64,000 nucleotides of DNA from DATAAZ01 sp036259875 (lineage in GTDB: Bacteria; Actinomycetota; Thermoleophilia; Gaiellales; Gaiellaceae): contig DATAAZ010000041.1 of the NCBI GenBank assembly GCA_036259875.1, forward strand, positions 1 through 64,000, read 5' to 3'. The position numbers and the translations under genes are program-made. This document shows, piece by piece, positions 39,194-48,192 of this stretch. The notes under the pieces are model-generated. The model was not told where the DNA came from and did not search any database. It worked only from the letters and a program-made list of their open reading frames with translations. Position 1 is the first letter of the stretch. The number at the start of each line of letters is the position of its first letter.

Positions 39194-39583
39194 ATGGCGA
39201 CTCTCCTGACGCCGCGGCCGATCCCCGATCGCCGCCTGGCCGTCGCGACGGGCGGGATGCTCGTCGCGCTTGCGCTTCCGGTGTTCCTCCTCGCCGGCTG
39301 GCGCGTTCAGGGTTGGGCGCTCGGCGGGGTTCTGTGGGCGGGGAGCCAGCTCCTGGGGTTCCTCTTCGCCCGCGTCGGGATCGGCGAGCCGACGCTCCGC
39401 GGCTCGGGCGTCGTGGCGTTCGGGATGATGCTGCGCGGCGTCCTTCTCGCGTTGGCGGCGATCGCCGTCGCCGCCACCGACCCGTACCTCGCGCTCGCGG
39501 GCGCGCTCGTGTACGCGGCCGCCTACAGCGCTGAGCTTGCGGTCAGCCTCACTCTCTATTTCTCGGGCGGGCAGCGGCCGTGA
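39194..39583 (+). CDS. AtpI-like membrane protein of the ATP synthase operon
   Basis: Membrane protein of 129 residues with four hydrophobic segments (about 14-34, 38-56, 67-87 and 94-118). Sequence identity to a named family is not obvious to me, but its place directly before atpB and its four-helix pattern match AtpI, which helps assemble the c-ring. ATG 39194. Its stop overlaps the atpB GTG. Confidence 0.7.
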   Translation: MATLLTPRPIPDRRLAVATGGMLVALALPVFLLAGWRVQGWALGGVLWAGSQLLGFLFARVGIGEPTLRGSGVVAFGMMLRGVLLALAAIAVAATDPYLALAGALVYAAAYSAELAVSLTLYFSGGQRP

Positions 39584-40410
39584 GGCCCTTCGTCCTCGCC
39601 GCCGAGGAGGAGTTCGATCCCTCGCACGAGTTCGAGCTTCCCGCGTGGGTGCCGATCGAGCTCGGCCCGCTCGACCTCTCGATCAACAAGGCCGTCGCCT
39701 ACCTGTGGCTGGGCGGTCTCGTCACGATCCTCCTGGGGATCTGGGTCATGCGCTTCGGCCTCTCGCTGCGCCCCAGCCGTCGCCAGACGCTCGGCGAGAG
39801 CCTCTACGACCTCATGTACGGCCAGATCGTCGAAGGCAACCTCCCCGGAAAGGCGCGCGGGACGTGGTTTCCGTACGTCGCCTCCCTCTTCCTCTTCATC
39901 TGGATTCTCAACCTGATCGGCTTCGTGCCCCTCCCGATCTCGGACGAGCGCTACGAAATCGCGGGGCTCGACGTGCCGACGCTCGGGATCTACGCGGCCA
40001 CCGCGAATCTCAGCGTGACGCTAGCGCTCGCCCTCATCACGTTCCTTGCGACACACGTCGAGGGCATCCGCTACAACGGCCCCGGCCGCTACTTTCGAAG
40101 CTGGATCCCGGCCGGGGCGCCGAAGGGGCTGCTCGGGCTGATCGTGCCGCTCGAGGTGATCTCGCAGTTCATGCGGCTCATCTCGCTCTCCGTCCGACTC
40201 TTCGCCAACATGCTGGCCGGCCACATGCTGATCCTCGTGATGATCGGCCTCATCTTCATCTTCTCGGCCTGGTGGCTCGTCCCGTTCGCGGTCGGGATCG
40301 GGACGCTCATCTACCTCTTCGAGGTCGTCATCGTCGTGACGATTCAGGCCTTCGTCTTCGCCCTGCTCTCCGCCATCTACATCGGCGGCGCCGTCGAACC
40401 GGAACACTAG
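39580..40410 (+). CDS. atpB: ATP synthase Fo subunit a
   Basis: Stator subunit forming the proton half-channels, 276 residues with five to six membrane helices. The essential Arg lies in MRLISLSVRLFANMLAGHMLI, and AFVFALLSAIYIGGAVEPEH is the typical end. The N-terminal LPAWVPIELGPLDLSINKAVAY faces outside. GTG 39580 overlaps the stop of the AtpI-like gene. atpE follows after 13 bases. Confidence 0.97.
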   Translation: MRPFVLAAEEEFDPSHEFELPAWVPIELGPLDLSINKAVAYLWLGGLVTILLGIWVMRFGLSLRPSRRQTLGESLYDLMYGQIVEGNLPGKARGTWFPYVASLFLFIWILNLIGFVPLPISDERYEIAGLDVPTLGIYAATANLSVTLALALITFLATHVEGIRYNGPGRYFRSWIPAGAPKGLLGLIVPLEVISQFMRLISLSVRLFANMLAGHMLILVMIGLIFIFSAWWLVPFAVGIGTLIYLFEVVIVVTIQAFVFALLSAIYIGGAVEPEH

Positions 40411-40423
40411 GAAGGGAGACCAC

Positions 40424-40684
40424 GTGGACCTCTTGCTCGCACAGGCCGAAGGGAACGTCGCCGACCTCGGCAAGGCGATCGCCTTCGGCGTCGGAGTCGG
40501 CCTCGGCGCGGTCGGCGCCGGAATCGGCATCGGCTACATCTTCGGCTCGATGATCCAGGCCGTCGCCCGGCAGCCCGAGCTGCGCGGGGAATTGACCGGG
40601 ATCCAGTGGCTGGGGTTTGCCCTCACCGAGGCGGTCGTCTTCTACGCGCTCCTCGGCGGCCTGCTCGCGTTCGTCCTCGTCTGA
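40424..40684 (+). CDS. atpE: ATP synthase Fo subunit c
   Basis: Ring-forming proteolipid of 86 residues. Helix 1 has the Gly ladder GVGVGLGAVGAGIGIGYIFG, the loop is ARQPEL, and helix 2 carries the ion-binding Glu69 in ALTEAVVFYALLGG. No Gln/Ser pattern typical of sodium-binding rings is seen, so proton coupling is inferred. A strong Shine-Dalgarno (GGAAGGGAG) precedes GTG 40424, as expected for the most abundant subunit. Confidence 0.97.
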   Translation: MDLLLAQAEGNVADLGKAIAFGVGVGLGAVGAGIGIGYIFGSMIQAVARQPELRGELTGIQWLGFALTEAVVFYALLGGLLAFVLV

Positions 40685-41232
40685 TGCTCGCGACGATCGT
40701 CCTTGCGCAGGAGGAGAACGGCGGCTCGCTGATCGACGTCGTCCCGGGCCTGATGGTCTGGACCGTCCTCACGTTCCTGATCGTGCTCTTCGTGCTCCGG
40801 CGCGTCGCATTCGGTCGGATTCAGCGGCTGATCGACCAGCGGCGGGAGCGGATCCGGGAGGCGCTCGACGAAGCCGACAAGGCGCGCGAGGAGGCCCGCC
40901 AACTACGAGAGCTCACCGCGCAGGAGCGCGAGGAGGCTCGCCAGGAGCGCGACCGCCTACTCGAGGAGTCGCGCCGGCAGGGGCAGGAGCAGCTTCGCCG
41001 GGCTCGTGAGGAGGCGGCGGCGGATCTCGAGCGGCGGCTCGAAGAGAACCGGCGCGCGCTCGAGGCCGAGAACCGGAAGCTCCACGAGCAGATCCGCCGC
41101 GATGTGGTCGAGCTGACGCTTCTCGCCTCCGAGAAGGTGACTCGAAAGTCGCTCGACGAAGACGACCAGCGGCGCCTGATCGACGAGACGATCGCGGACC
41201 TCGACGTGAAGCGGATCGCCTCGGAGAACTAG
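40684..41232 (+). CDS. atpF: ATP synthase Fo subunit b
   Basis: Peripheral stalk subunit of 182 residues. One membrane helix at about 18-38 (VPGLMVWTVLTFLIVLFVL) is followed by a long charged coiled coil rich in Glu, Arg and Gln, and a C-terminal segment ending DLDVKRIASEN that contacts subunit delta. ATG 40684 overlaps the atpE stop and the atpH start overlaps its stop. Confidence 0.96.
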   Translation: MLATIVLAQEENGGSLIDVVPGLMVWTVLTFLIVLFVLRRVAFGRIQRLIDQRRERIREALDEADKAREEARQLRELTAQEREEARQERDRLLEESRRQGQEQLRRAREEAAADLERRLEENRRALEAENRKLHEQIRRDVVELTLLASEKVTRKSLDEDDQRRLIDETIADLDVKRIASEN

Positions 41233-41765
41233 TGGCGGTCGCGCATCGAATCTACGCCGAGGCGCTCCTCGAGGCGGCAGCCGGGAGCGGCCGCCGCGAC
41301 CGCGTCCGCGAGGAGTTCGACGCCTTCGCGGCGGCGCTGCAGGAATCCGACGAGCTCGCCGAGCTGCTGCGAAACCCGCAGATCGACCCGGACAGCAAGC
41401 GCGCCGCGCTCGAGGCCGCGCTCGCCGACGCCGACGAGACGTTCCTGAACCTCCTGCGGCTTCTCATCGAGAAGAACCGGATCGGCGAGGTCGAGGAGAT
41501 CTACGAGGAGTGGCAGCGCCTGCTCGCGGCCGAGGAGCACGTCCTCGCTGTCGAGCTGACCACCGCCGTGGAGCTCTCCGACGAGGAAGCGGCCGAGATC
41601 GTGCGCAAGATCGAGACGGCTGCGGGCCGCCGCGTGGAGGCGACGCGGCACGTCGATCCCGACCTGATCGGCGGTCTCGTTCTGCAGGCTGGCTCCCTGC
41701 GCGTCGATGGAAGCGTCCGTGGGCGCCTGGACAGCCTGCGCGAGGAGCTGCTGGCGGCCAGGTAG
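41232..41765 (+). CDS. atpH: ATP synthase F1 subunit delta
   Basis: Peripheral stalk connector of 177 residues, with VAHRIYAEALLEAA at the start, FLNLLRLLIEKNRIGEVEEIYEEW in the middle and HVDPDLIGGLVLQAGSLRVDGSVRGRLDSL at the end, the conserved OSCP/delta signature. GTG 41232. It closes the first atp block; atpA lies almost 5 kb further on, an unusual break. Confidence 0.96.
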   Translation: MAVAHRIYAEALLEAAAGSGRRDRVREEFDAFAAALQESDELAELLRNPQIDPDSKRAALEAALADADETFLNLLRLLIEKNRIGEVEEIYEEWQRLLAAEEHVLAVELTTAVELSDEEAAEIVRKIETAAGRRVEATRHVDPDLIGGLVLQAGSLRVDGSVRGRLDSLREELLAAR

Positions 41766-42789
41766 CCGCGTCGCAGCCCTCGCGCTGGCGGCGGCGTTCG
41801 CCGGCGGCTGCGGCGGCGGGGAGCGCGGCGACTCGAACCGCTTCGGGATCTCCTCGGGCGGAAATCTCGAGTTCAGCTCCTCCGCCGACCTCGAGCGGGA
41901 GCTTGACGGGTACCGAGAGCTCGGCGTCTCCTGGATCCGGTTCGACCTGAAGTGGGAGATCGTCGAGGCGGAGGAGGGGGTTTACGACTGGAGCCGCTAC
42001 GACCGAATCGTCGACGAGGCGCAGGCGCGTGATCTCCGCATCCTCGCGGTGCTCGCCTACGCGCCCGGCTGGGCGCGGCCGAACGAGAGCGACAGCGAGA
42101 TCGATCCGGACGCTTACGCGGCGTTCGCCGCCGCCGCCGTCCGGCGCTACGCGCCGCGCGGCGTCCGCCACTACGAGGTCTGGAATGAGCCGAACCACCC
42201 CGGCTTCTGGAATCCCGAGCCCGATCCCGCTGCCTACGCGCGGCTCGTCCGGGCGTCGTACGAGGCGATGAAGGCCGCCGATTCCGACGTGACCGTCCTC
42301 GCCGGCTCCCTCGCTCCGACCGGCGGTTACGCCGAGCCGCCGGAATGTGCCGGAGGCGCGAGCCGCGTGAACCCGATTCCGTTCCTCGAGGCGATGTACG
42401 CGGAAGGCGTCCAGGGCTCGTTCGACGCGCTCAGCTACCACCCGTACACGGGCGGCGGCCGACCCGGCGACGACCACCCGTGCAACGGCTGGCACCAGAT
42501 GGAGGGCACGAGCCCGAGCCTGCGCAGCGCGATGGAGGAGGCCGGCGACGCGGAGAAGGAGATCTGGGCGACCGAGTTCGGCGCGAAGGTGGACGAGGTT
42601 GGCGAGGAGGGCCAGGCCGAGCGGATCGCGGCCGGCCTTCGCCTCTGGCCGCGCTATCCGTGGGCCGGGCCGCTGATGGTCTACGCGTACCGCGATCCCG
42701 AGAACGACCCGTTCAACCTCGTTCGCCTCGACTGGTCGCGGCGACCCGCGTGGCACGCGTACCGCGAGGCGGTCCGGGCGAGTAGCTAG
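41707..42789 (+). CDS. Glycoside hydrolase-like lipoprotein
   Basis: Exported TIM-barrel hydrolase of 360 residues. A signal region (SRVAALALAAAFAGGC) ends in a lipobox. SWIRFDLKWEIVEAEEGVYDWSRYDRIVDEA, the acid/base Glu161 in YEVWNEPNHPGFWN and the nucleophile Glu290 in IWATEFGAKVDE fit clan GH-A enzymes such as GH5 or GH39. The start lies inside atpH: ATG 41707 (58-base overlap) or GTG 41719. Its stop shares CTAG with the convergent sulfatase-like gene. Substrate unknown; it may trim the cell's own surface polysaccharide. Confidence 0.86.
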   Translation: MEASVGAWTACARSCWRPGSRVAALALAAAFAGGCGGGERGDSNRFGISSGGNLEFSSSADLERELDGYRELGVSWIRFDLKWEIVEAEEGVYDWSRYDRIVDEAQARDLRILAVLAYAPGWARPNESDSEIDPDAYAAFAAAAVRRYAPRGVRHYEVWNEPNHPGFWNPEPDPAAYARLVRASYEAMKAADSDVTVLAGSLAPTGGYAEPPECAGGASRVNPIPFLEAMYAEGVQGSFDALSYHPYTGGGRPGDDHPCNGWHQMEGTSPSLRSAMEEAGDAEKEIWATEFGAKVDEVGEEGQAERIAAGLRLWPRYPWAGPLMVYAYRDPENDPFNLVRLDWSRRPAWHAYREAVRASS

Positions 42790-44912
42790 GGCGCCGAGCG
42801 CGTCGACAGCTCGTGGAGCGCGGGCGAGCCGGGTGCGCCCTCGACGAGGAAGAACCGCGGCTCGTTCCGACCCGGCCGGAAGGCGGATTCGGGCGCGAGC
42901 GCCGAGAAGCGGGTGACGCCGTCGGGGCCCTGGTAGGCCCGACAGACCGCCGCGATCCGTCCGTTCAGGGCGACGGCGAGCGAGTCGCCCTTCGCGACGC
43001 CGCCCGACAGCGTGCCGGCGAGCGGCGAGGGCACGGCGCCCGAGTGGGAGGGGAGAGACCGCAGCAGCCGGCTCCCGACGGCGTCGACGACGGCCTCGCC
43101 GTCGGCCCGGCCGCGCAGGGCGAGCTCGGAGACCGGCCGGCCCACGAGATCCCCGTACGGGCCGATGTCGAAGATCTCCCAGTCGCCGGTCCCGAACAGG
43201 GCGACCTGCCGGGCGACCGCGTCGTCGCGCGCGGCGAGCGCCTCCTCGAACGGGGCCGACACGGGAGGTATCCGCACGTCACCGGTGCCCCGAAAGCCGG
43301 GCGCGAGCGCCGAGCGACCGTCGACGTCCGGCCGAAGCTCAACGCCGAGCGCGTCCGCGATCGTGGGCAGGACGTCGACGATCCGGACGTGGGCATCGAC
43401 GACGCGGCCGGCGTCGCGCCCGCCCGGCAGCCTCACGAAGAGCGGCACGAACGCGAGGTCCTGGAGGTTCCCGGGTGTCGCGTCGCGGCGCTCGTCGCCG
43501 CCCCGGAAGCTGATCCCGTGGTCGCTCGTGATGACGACGAGCGCGCGCTCGAAAAGGCCCGTGCGCCGGAGTCGCCGAAGGAGCGCGCCGACGAGGCGGT
43601 CCGTGAACCCGAGCTGGAGCAGATGGCGCTGGTAGGCCTGGAGCGCAAGCCCCTCGTCCCACCAGTGCTCGCCCCTGCGGCCGGGCGCGCGGGCGTTCGC
43701 GACAGCGCTTACGCGGCCGCTCGGGAAGTAGAGCCACGGCCCGTGCGGAAGGAGCACATGGAGGAAGTCGAGGGAGGGCGCATCGACCGCGCGCCGCCCG
43801 ATCGACGCGATGAACCGTTCGAGCTCGCGGACACGGCCGACGTGAAACGTCTTCGGGTCGGCCTTCGGGACGCTCGTCTCGCCGCCGAGGCGGTCGAGTT
43901 CCTCGCGGCCGAAGTTGCCCCACGCCTCGTCGACCGGCGGAAGCCGCTCCTCGAGCGCCGGCGGCGCGACGAGGTGCGCGTACACGATGCGCGCGTCCGA
44001 CCAGAGGGACTCGAGGCGTTCGCTCGCCGCCGGTCCCTCCCGCTCGCAGAGCTCGGGAGGACAGAGGCGAGTCTGGGTCTCGCGGACGTTCAGCGCGTAG
44101 CTCCCGCCGAGGAGCGTGAAGAGGTTCCGCGGATGGTCCTGGAACACGGGTAACGCGCCCTCGCGCGGAACGCGGCCGCTCACGAGCGCCGGGACGGCGG
44201 CAGTCGTCGAGTCGGAGACGGTCGTCGCGTTCCGAAACCAGATGCTCTCGCGCGCGAGGCGCGCGAAGCTCGGGTAGCGGCGGGCGTCGATCTCGTTTCG
44301 CGCGTTCAGGAGCGAGATCGTCGGCAGCTCGTCGAAGACGATGACGACGACGGGGGTCGAGGCGCTGACGCCGGCCGCGGCCACGTCCACCTCGCCCGGC
44401 AGAACGAGCTCGCGGACGGGCGATCCGAGCAGGAAAATGCCCAGGAAGACGGCCGGGGCGGGGGTCAGGATCGTGAGAAACGAGCCGACGAGGCGCGCGC
44501 GCGAGACAGCGAGCGCGCCCGCCAACCCGGCCGCGAGGGCGCCGGCGATCAGGGGAACCGAGCCGTCGACGCCGAGGCGCTCGAGCGCCTGGATCGCGAA
44601 GAGCGCGATTAGAAACGCGACGAAGAGGAGGTGAACCGCGAGCCCCGCGCGGGCGTCGAGCGCGCTCGCCGCGAGCTCGGCGGCGAAGAGTACGAGGGCC
44701 GGCCCGAACGTCACGGCGAGCGCGAAGAGGACGATCTCGGCCGCCGTGGATCCGCGGACGACGAAGAACTCGGCGTTCCTGCCGAGGACGTCGAAGAGCG
44801 GCTGGGCGACGGCGAAGGCTGACAGCGTGAGGAGGTGCGCCAGGCGAAGGACGGGCTCGCGGAGACGGGCCGCCCGCCGGGCGGGCGTCGCGTCGGCGTT
44901 CGCCATGGCCAT
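42786..44912 (-). CDS. Membrane-anchored sulfatase/alkaline phosphatase-fold enzyme
   Basis: A 708-residue protein. Five membrane helices lie at about 25-165. An extracellular alkaline phosphatase-fold domain starts at VVVIVFDELPTISLL (about 188-202), with metal-site elements TTVSDSTTAAVPALVSGR (candidate nucleophile Thr236 or Thr237, not Cys), LHVLLPHGPWLYFP and VVITSDHGISFRGGD. This layout recalls LtaS and phosphoethanolamine transferases that modify surface polymers. ATG 44912 or 44906 could start it. It is the last gene of a leftward trio with a methyltransferase and a small membrane protein, inserted between atpH and atpA. Confidence 0.87.
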   Translation of the reverse strand: MAMANADATPARRAARLREPVLRLAHLLTLSAFAVAQPLFDVLGRNAEFFVVRGSTAAEIVLFALAVTFGPALVLFAAELAASALDARAGLAVHLLFVAFLIALFAIQALERLGVDGSVPLIAGALAAGLAGALAVSRARLVGSFLTILTPAPAVFLGIFLLGSPVRELVLPGEVDVAAAGVSASTPVVVIVFDELPTISLLNARNEIDARRYPSFARLARESIWFRNATTVSDSTTAAVPALVSGRVPREGALPVFQDHPRNLFTLLGGSYALNVRETQTRLCPPELCEREGPAASERLESLWSDARIVYAHLVAPPALEERLPPVDEAWGNFGREELDRLGGETSVPKADPKTFHVGRVRELERFIASIGRRAVDAPSLDFLHVLLPHGPWLYFPSGRVSAVANARAPGRRGEHWWDEGLALQAYQRHLLQLGFTDRLVGALLRRLRRTGLFERALVVITSDHGISFRGGDERRDATPGNLQDLAFVPLFVRLPGGRDAGRVVDAHVRIVDVLPTIADALGVELRPDVDGRSALAPGFRGTGDVRIPPVSAPFEEALAARDDAVARQVALFGTGDWEIFDIGPYGDLVGRPVSELALRGRADGEAVVDAVGSRLLRSLPSHSGAVPSPLAGTLSGGVAKGDSLAVALNGRIAAVCRAYQGPDGVTRFSALAPESAFRPGRNEPRFFLVEGAPGSPALHELSTRSAP

Positions 44913-44917
44913 GGGCC

Positions 44918-46363
44918 CTACCGCGGTCGACCGAAGTAGAGAATGCGCGTTCCGCCCGCGAGTTCCTCCGAGCGCTCGACGTCGAAGCGCTCGGCGAGCG
45001 CGCGCTCGAACGGCTCCCGGTCGTAGTCGGGGTGTGCGCCCCGCCGCTTCCGGGCGAGCAGGCGCGCGACACGCGGGTCGTCGCGGGTCGGGAACTCGAT
45101 GACGAGGGCCGTTCCGAGCTCGCGTAGCCATGCGAGGAACTCGGGCACCGGCACATTCCCGGTGATCGCGACGTGGTGGAGGACGGCGAGGCAGACGGTC
45201 AACTCGGGGCGCCCGCGCGCGTCGAGCGGACGGCGCTCGACGCCGTGCCAGCCGAGCGCCGGGGACGGGTCGGTCACGTCGACGACGAGCGGGAGGATCG
45301 TCGTCTCGGCCTCGTCGCGAAGCGAGCGGTAGAACCGGTCGGTGACGGCCGCGTCGCCGTCCAGCGCGACGACGTACCGCGCGTTCTCGGCCGCGATTCG
45401 CGCGTGCCGGCCTTCGTTGCACCCGATGTCCCAGACGAGCTCCCACGAGCGCGAGTGGACGATGTCGCGGACGAAAGCGTCCTTCCGCTCGGCGTCGGCG
45501 TCGCTGTACGACGTGGTCGCCTCGTAGCCCGACCACTCGCTCGCGCCGGGGCGCCAGTCGAGCCGGCGCACGAGCTTCTCGAGCCGGCGGACGTTTGCGA
45601 CGATCAGCTCCTTCCGAAAGCCGGCCGCGCGGAGCTCCCGCTTCACGTCGCGGGCGCTCGCCGCGTGCTTGCGCTCCAGGCGCGCGTGGAGGACGACGTG
45701 GGCGAGGACGCCGCGGCGGAAGAGGTCGCGGAAGGACATAACGGCGCGCGCGTCGGCGGGCGGAATGCCCCGGAGGCTCCCGCGGAGCCACGGCTGGTAC
45801 GGGAGCCCCTTGTACGCCTGGACGAGGAGCGGGTTCAGGAAGAGCATGCAGAACTGGCGATAGCCCTGCCACGGCTCGCCGGGTGCGAGGGGCTCGAACG
45901 ACCCCACGTCGACGAAGACCGGCCTCGCGCCGCGCCACTGGACGTTGTACGCGGACGCGTCCTTGACCGTCAGATCCTCGGCGAGCGCGCGCGCGAGCAG
46001 GTCGAGCTGCAGGAGCGCCGCGTCGCGGAGCATCGAGAACGGCCACTCGTACGGGTACGAGACGAAGGGGACGCGCTCGTGCTCCAGGACGGCGACGGCG
46101 TCCGCGAGGACGTCGCCGGGGACCTCGACGTCCTCGACGCGGGCTGTCGGGATGATCTTGCCGGCCGCGACGGCCTCCGCGAAGAACCGCGAGCGCGAGA
46201 CGGCGAGCCAGTCCTCGAAACCCGTCGCGCTCAGCGCGCGGAGAACTCGACCGTTCTCATAGAAGACGCGGCTTTCCCAGTCGCGAAACGAGCCTGCGTC
46301 TGTGGGTGCGGCGGCCGGAGCCTCGGCCGAAGCCGGGCCGCTAGCGCTTCCCGACCGGCTCAC
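44918..46363 (-). CDS. Methyltransferase with kinase-like N-terminal region
   Basis: A 481-residue protein of two parts. Residues about 75-240 contain KDASAYNVQW (134-143) and VFVDVGSFEPL (149-159), spaced like the catalytic and metal-binding loops of protein or aminoglycoside kinases. Residues about 290-480 are a class I SAM methyltransferase with WDIGCNEGRHARIAAE (311 onward), YVVALDGD, and VVDVTDPSPALGW and LAVLHHVAITGN. I start at GTG 46363, which overlaps the upstream small gene by 23 bases; the first 25 residues are low complexity. Probably modifies a surface glycan or lipid made by neighbouring genes; substrate unknown. Confidence 0.83.
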   Translation of the reverse strand: MSRSGSASGPASAEAPAAAPTDAGSFRDWESRVFYENGRVLRALSATGFEDWLAVSRSRFFAEAVAAGKIIPTARVEDVEVPGDVLADAVAVLEHERVPFVSYPYEWPFSMLRDAALLQLDLLARALAEDLTVKDASAYNVQWRGARPVFVDVGSFEPLAPGEPWQGYRQFCMLFLNPLLVQAYKGLPYQPWLRGSLRGIPPADARAVMSFRDLFRRGVLAHVVLHARLERKHAASARDVKRELRAAGFRKELIVANVRRLEKLVRRLDWRPGASEWSGYEATTSYSDADAERKDAFVRDIVHSRSWELVWDIGCNEGRHARIAAENARYVVALDGDAAVTDRFYRSLRDEAETTILPLVVDVTDPSPALGWHGVERRPLDARGRPELTVCLAVLHHVAITGNVPVPEFLAWLRELGTALVIEFPTRDDPRVARLLARKRRGAHPDYDREPFERALAERFDVERSEELAGGTRILYFGRPR

Positions 46364-46571
46364 CGGCCCGCTCGAGCGCGCCCTCGTCCACCGCCCGCCC
46401 GGCGGCTTCGCGGTCGGGCCGCTCGCGGATCTCCTCGGGCTTGCGGATGCCGAGGAAGACCAGGATCCGATGCCAGAACATCTTCAGGAAGACGGCCGCG
46501 GCGGCCAGTCCTCCGAGAATCATCTGGAGGATCATGCTGCCGCTACCGGGGTCGATGTAGGCGAGATTCAT
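46341..46571 (-). CDS. Small YIDPGSG membrane protein
   Basis: A 76-residue protein. It begins MNLAYIDPGSGSMILQMILGG and has one or two membrane helices to about residue 40, then a charged tail (RKPEEIRERPDREAAG). The YIDPGSGS/T start is a recurring feature of small membrane proteins found near sulfatase-type and methyltransferase genes, but I know no function. GAGGAG lies 8 bases before ATG 46571. It opens the leftward trio and is divergent from atpA. Confidence 0.82.
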   Translation of the reverse strand: MNLAYIDPGSGSMILQMILGGLAAAAVFLKMFWHRILVFLGIRKPEEIRERPDREAAGRAVDEGALERAGEPVGKR

Positions 46572-46601
46572 GTATAGGTCTCCTCTTGAACCGCTGAAGC
46601 T

Positions 46602-46627
46602 TTGTGAGCGCGAAGGCGGGCTATGTT
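46602..46627 (+). promoter_or_regulatory. Possible promoter of atpA-atpG
   Basis: TTGTGA at 46602-46607 and TATGTT at 46622-46627 with a short 14-base spacer, in the 82-base divergent gap. Transcription would start near 46634, leaving about 20 bases with the Shine-Dalgarno GAAGGAG before ATG 46654. This would let the second atp block be expressed without the first. Confidence 0.4.
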
Positions 46628-46653
46628 AGCCGCCCGTCCGACGAAGGAGTCGC

Positions 46654-48189
46654 ATGAGGATTCGACCGGAGGAGATCACCTCGATCCTGAAGCAGCGGAT
46701 CGAGGAGTACGACGTCGAGACAGATACGGCCGAGGTCGGGACAGTGCTCCAGGTCGGGGACGGCCTCGCGCGCGTGTACGGCCTCGAGAACTGCATGGCG
46801 ATGGAGATGCTGGAGCTCGAGCACGGCGTCGCCGGGATCGCCTTCAACCTCGAGGAGGACAACGTCGGGAGCCCGCTCTTCGGTGAGTGGGAGCTCGTCA
46901 CGGAAGGCGAGGCCGTCAAGCGGACGGGCAAGGTCGTGAGCGTCCCGGTCGGCGAGGCGCTCGTCGGCCGGATCGTCAACCCGCTCGGCCAGCCGCTCGA
47001 CGGCCAGGGCGGGATCGAGACCACGGAGACGCGGCCGCTCGAGTTCAAAGCGCCCGGCGTCGTCCAGCGCCAGCCCGTCAAGGAGCCGCTGCAGACGGGG
47101 ATCAAGGCGATCGACTCGATGATCCCGATCGGCCGGGGGCAGCGTGAGCTCATCATCGGCGACCGCTCGACCGGGAAGACGGCGATCCTCGTCGACACGA
47201 TCCTGAACCAGAAGGGCCAGGACGTGATCTGCGTCTACGTCGCGATCGGGCAGAAGGCCTCGACCGTGGCGCAGGTGTACGAGCGCCTGAAGGACGCGGG
47301 AGCGATGGAGTACACGATCATCGTCAGCGCCTCGGCGGTCGAGGCGGCCCCGATCAAATGGATGGCCCCGTTCGCCGGCTGCGCGATGGGCGAGTACTTC
47401 CTCTACAACGGCGGCCACGCGCTCTGCATATACGACGACCTCTCGAAGCACGCGGACGCCTACCGGCAGATGTCGCTTCTCCTCCGGCGTCCGCCCGGGC
47501 GCGAGGCGTTCCCGGGCGACGTCTTCTATCTGCACTCGCGCCTGCTCGAGCGCGCGTGCAAGCTCTCGGACGAGCTCGGCGGCGGCTCGCTCACGGCGCT
47601 TCCCGTGATCGAGACCCAGGCAGGGGACGTCGCCGCCTACATCCCGACGAACGTCATCTCGATCACGGATGGGCAGATCTTCCTCGAGAGCGGCCTCTTC
47701 TACTCGGGCGTGCGGCCGGCGATCAACGTCGGGATCTCGGTCTCGCGCGTGGGTGGGAACGCACAGGTGAGGGCGATGAGGAAGGTCGCGGGGCGGCTTC
47801 GCCTCGACCTCGCGCAGTACCGCGAGCTCGAGGCGTTCGCTCAGTTCGGCTCGGAGCTCGATCCCCAGACGCAGCGGACGCTCGCACGCGGCGAGCGCAT
47901 GGTCGCGACGCTCAACCAGCCGCAGTACGCCCCCTGGCCGATGGAGGAGCAGGTCGTCGGCATCTTCGCGGGGATCCACGGGTATCTGGACGACGTCCCG
48001 GCCGGGCAGGTCCCGCGCTTCCAGGGGGAGCTCCGCGAGCACCTCCGCAGCGAGGAGACGATCTACGCCGCGATTCGAAACGAGAAGGACCTCTCGGACG
48101 AGCTGACCGAGAAGATCCACGCCGAGATCAAGCGTTTCAAGGAGAACTTCGCGGTGCGCGAGGAAACTGGCGTCCCGGGAGCCGCGTAA
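46654..48189 (+). CDS. atpA: ATP synthase F1 subunit alpha
   Basis: Nucleotide-binding, mostly regulatory subunit of F1, 511 residues. MRIRPEEITSILKQRIEEYD at the start, LEEDNVG, the P-loop GDRSTGKT near residue 169, VYVAIGQKASTVAQV, PAINVGISVSRVGGNAQ and the C-terminal helical domain are all present. ATG 46654 has GAAGGAG at ideal spacing. atpG follows after 3 bases. It is separated from atpH by four unrelated genes. Confidence 0.98.
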   Translation: MRIRPEEITSILKQRIEEYDVETDTAEVGTVLQVGDGLARVYGLENCMAMEMLELEHGVAGIAFNLEEDNVGSPLFGEWELVTEGEAVKRTGKVVSVPVGEALVGRIVNPLGQPLDGQGGIETTETRPLEFKAPGVVQRQPVKEPLQTGIKAIDSMIPIGRGQRELIIGDRSTGKTAILVDTILNQKGQDVICVYVAIGQKASTVAQVYERLKDAGAMEYTIIVSASAVEAAPIKWMAPFAGCAMGEYFLYNGGHALCIYDDLSKHADAYRQMSLLLRRPPGREAFPGDVFYLHSRLLERACKLSDELGGGSLTALPVIETQAGDVAAYIPTNVISITDGQIFLESGLFYSGVRPAINVGISVSRVGGNAQVRAMRKVAGRLRLDLAQYRELEAFAQFGSELDPQTQRTLARGERMVATLNQPQYAPWPMEEQVVGIFAGIHGYLDDVPAGQVPRFQGELREHLRSEETIYAAIRNEKDLSDELTEKIHAEIKRFKENFAVREETGVPGAA

Positions 48190-48192
48190 CGG

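Noticed and set aside
41707..46571. Recent foreign island inside the atp genes
   Set aside because: Base composition and codon style match the flanks and there is no integrase, transposase, tRNA or terminal repeat. An older rearrangement is more likely.
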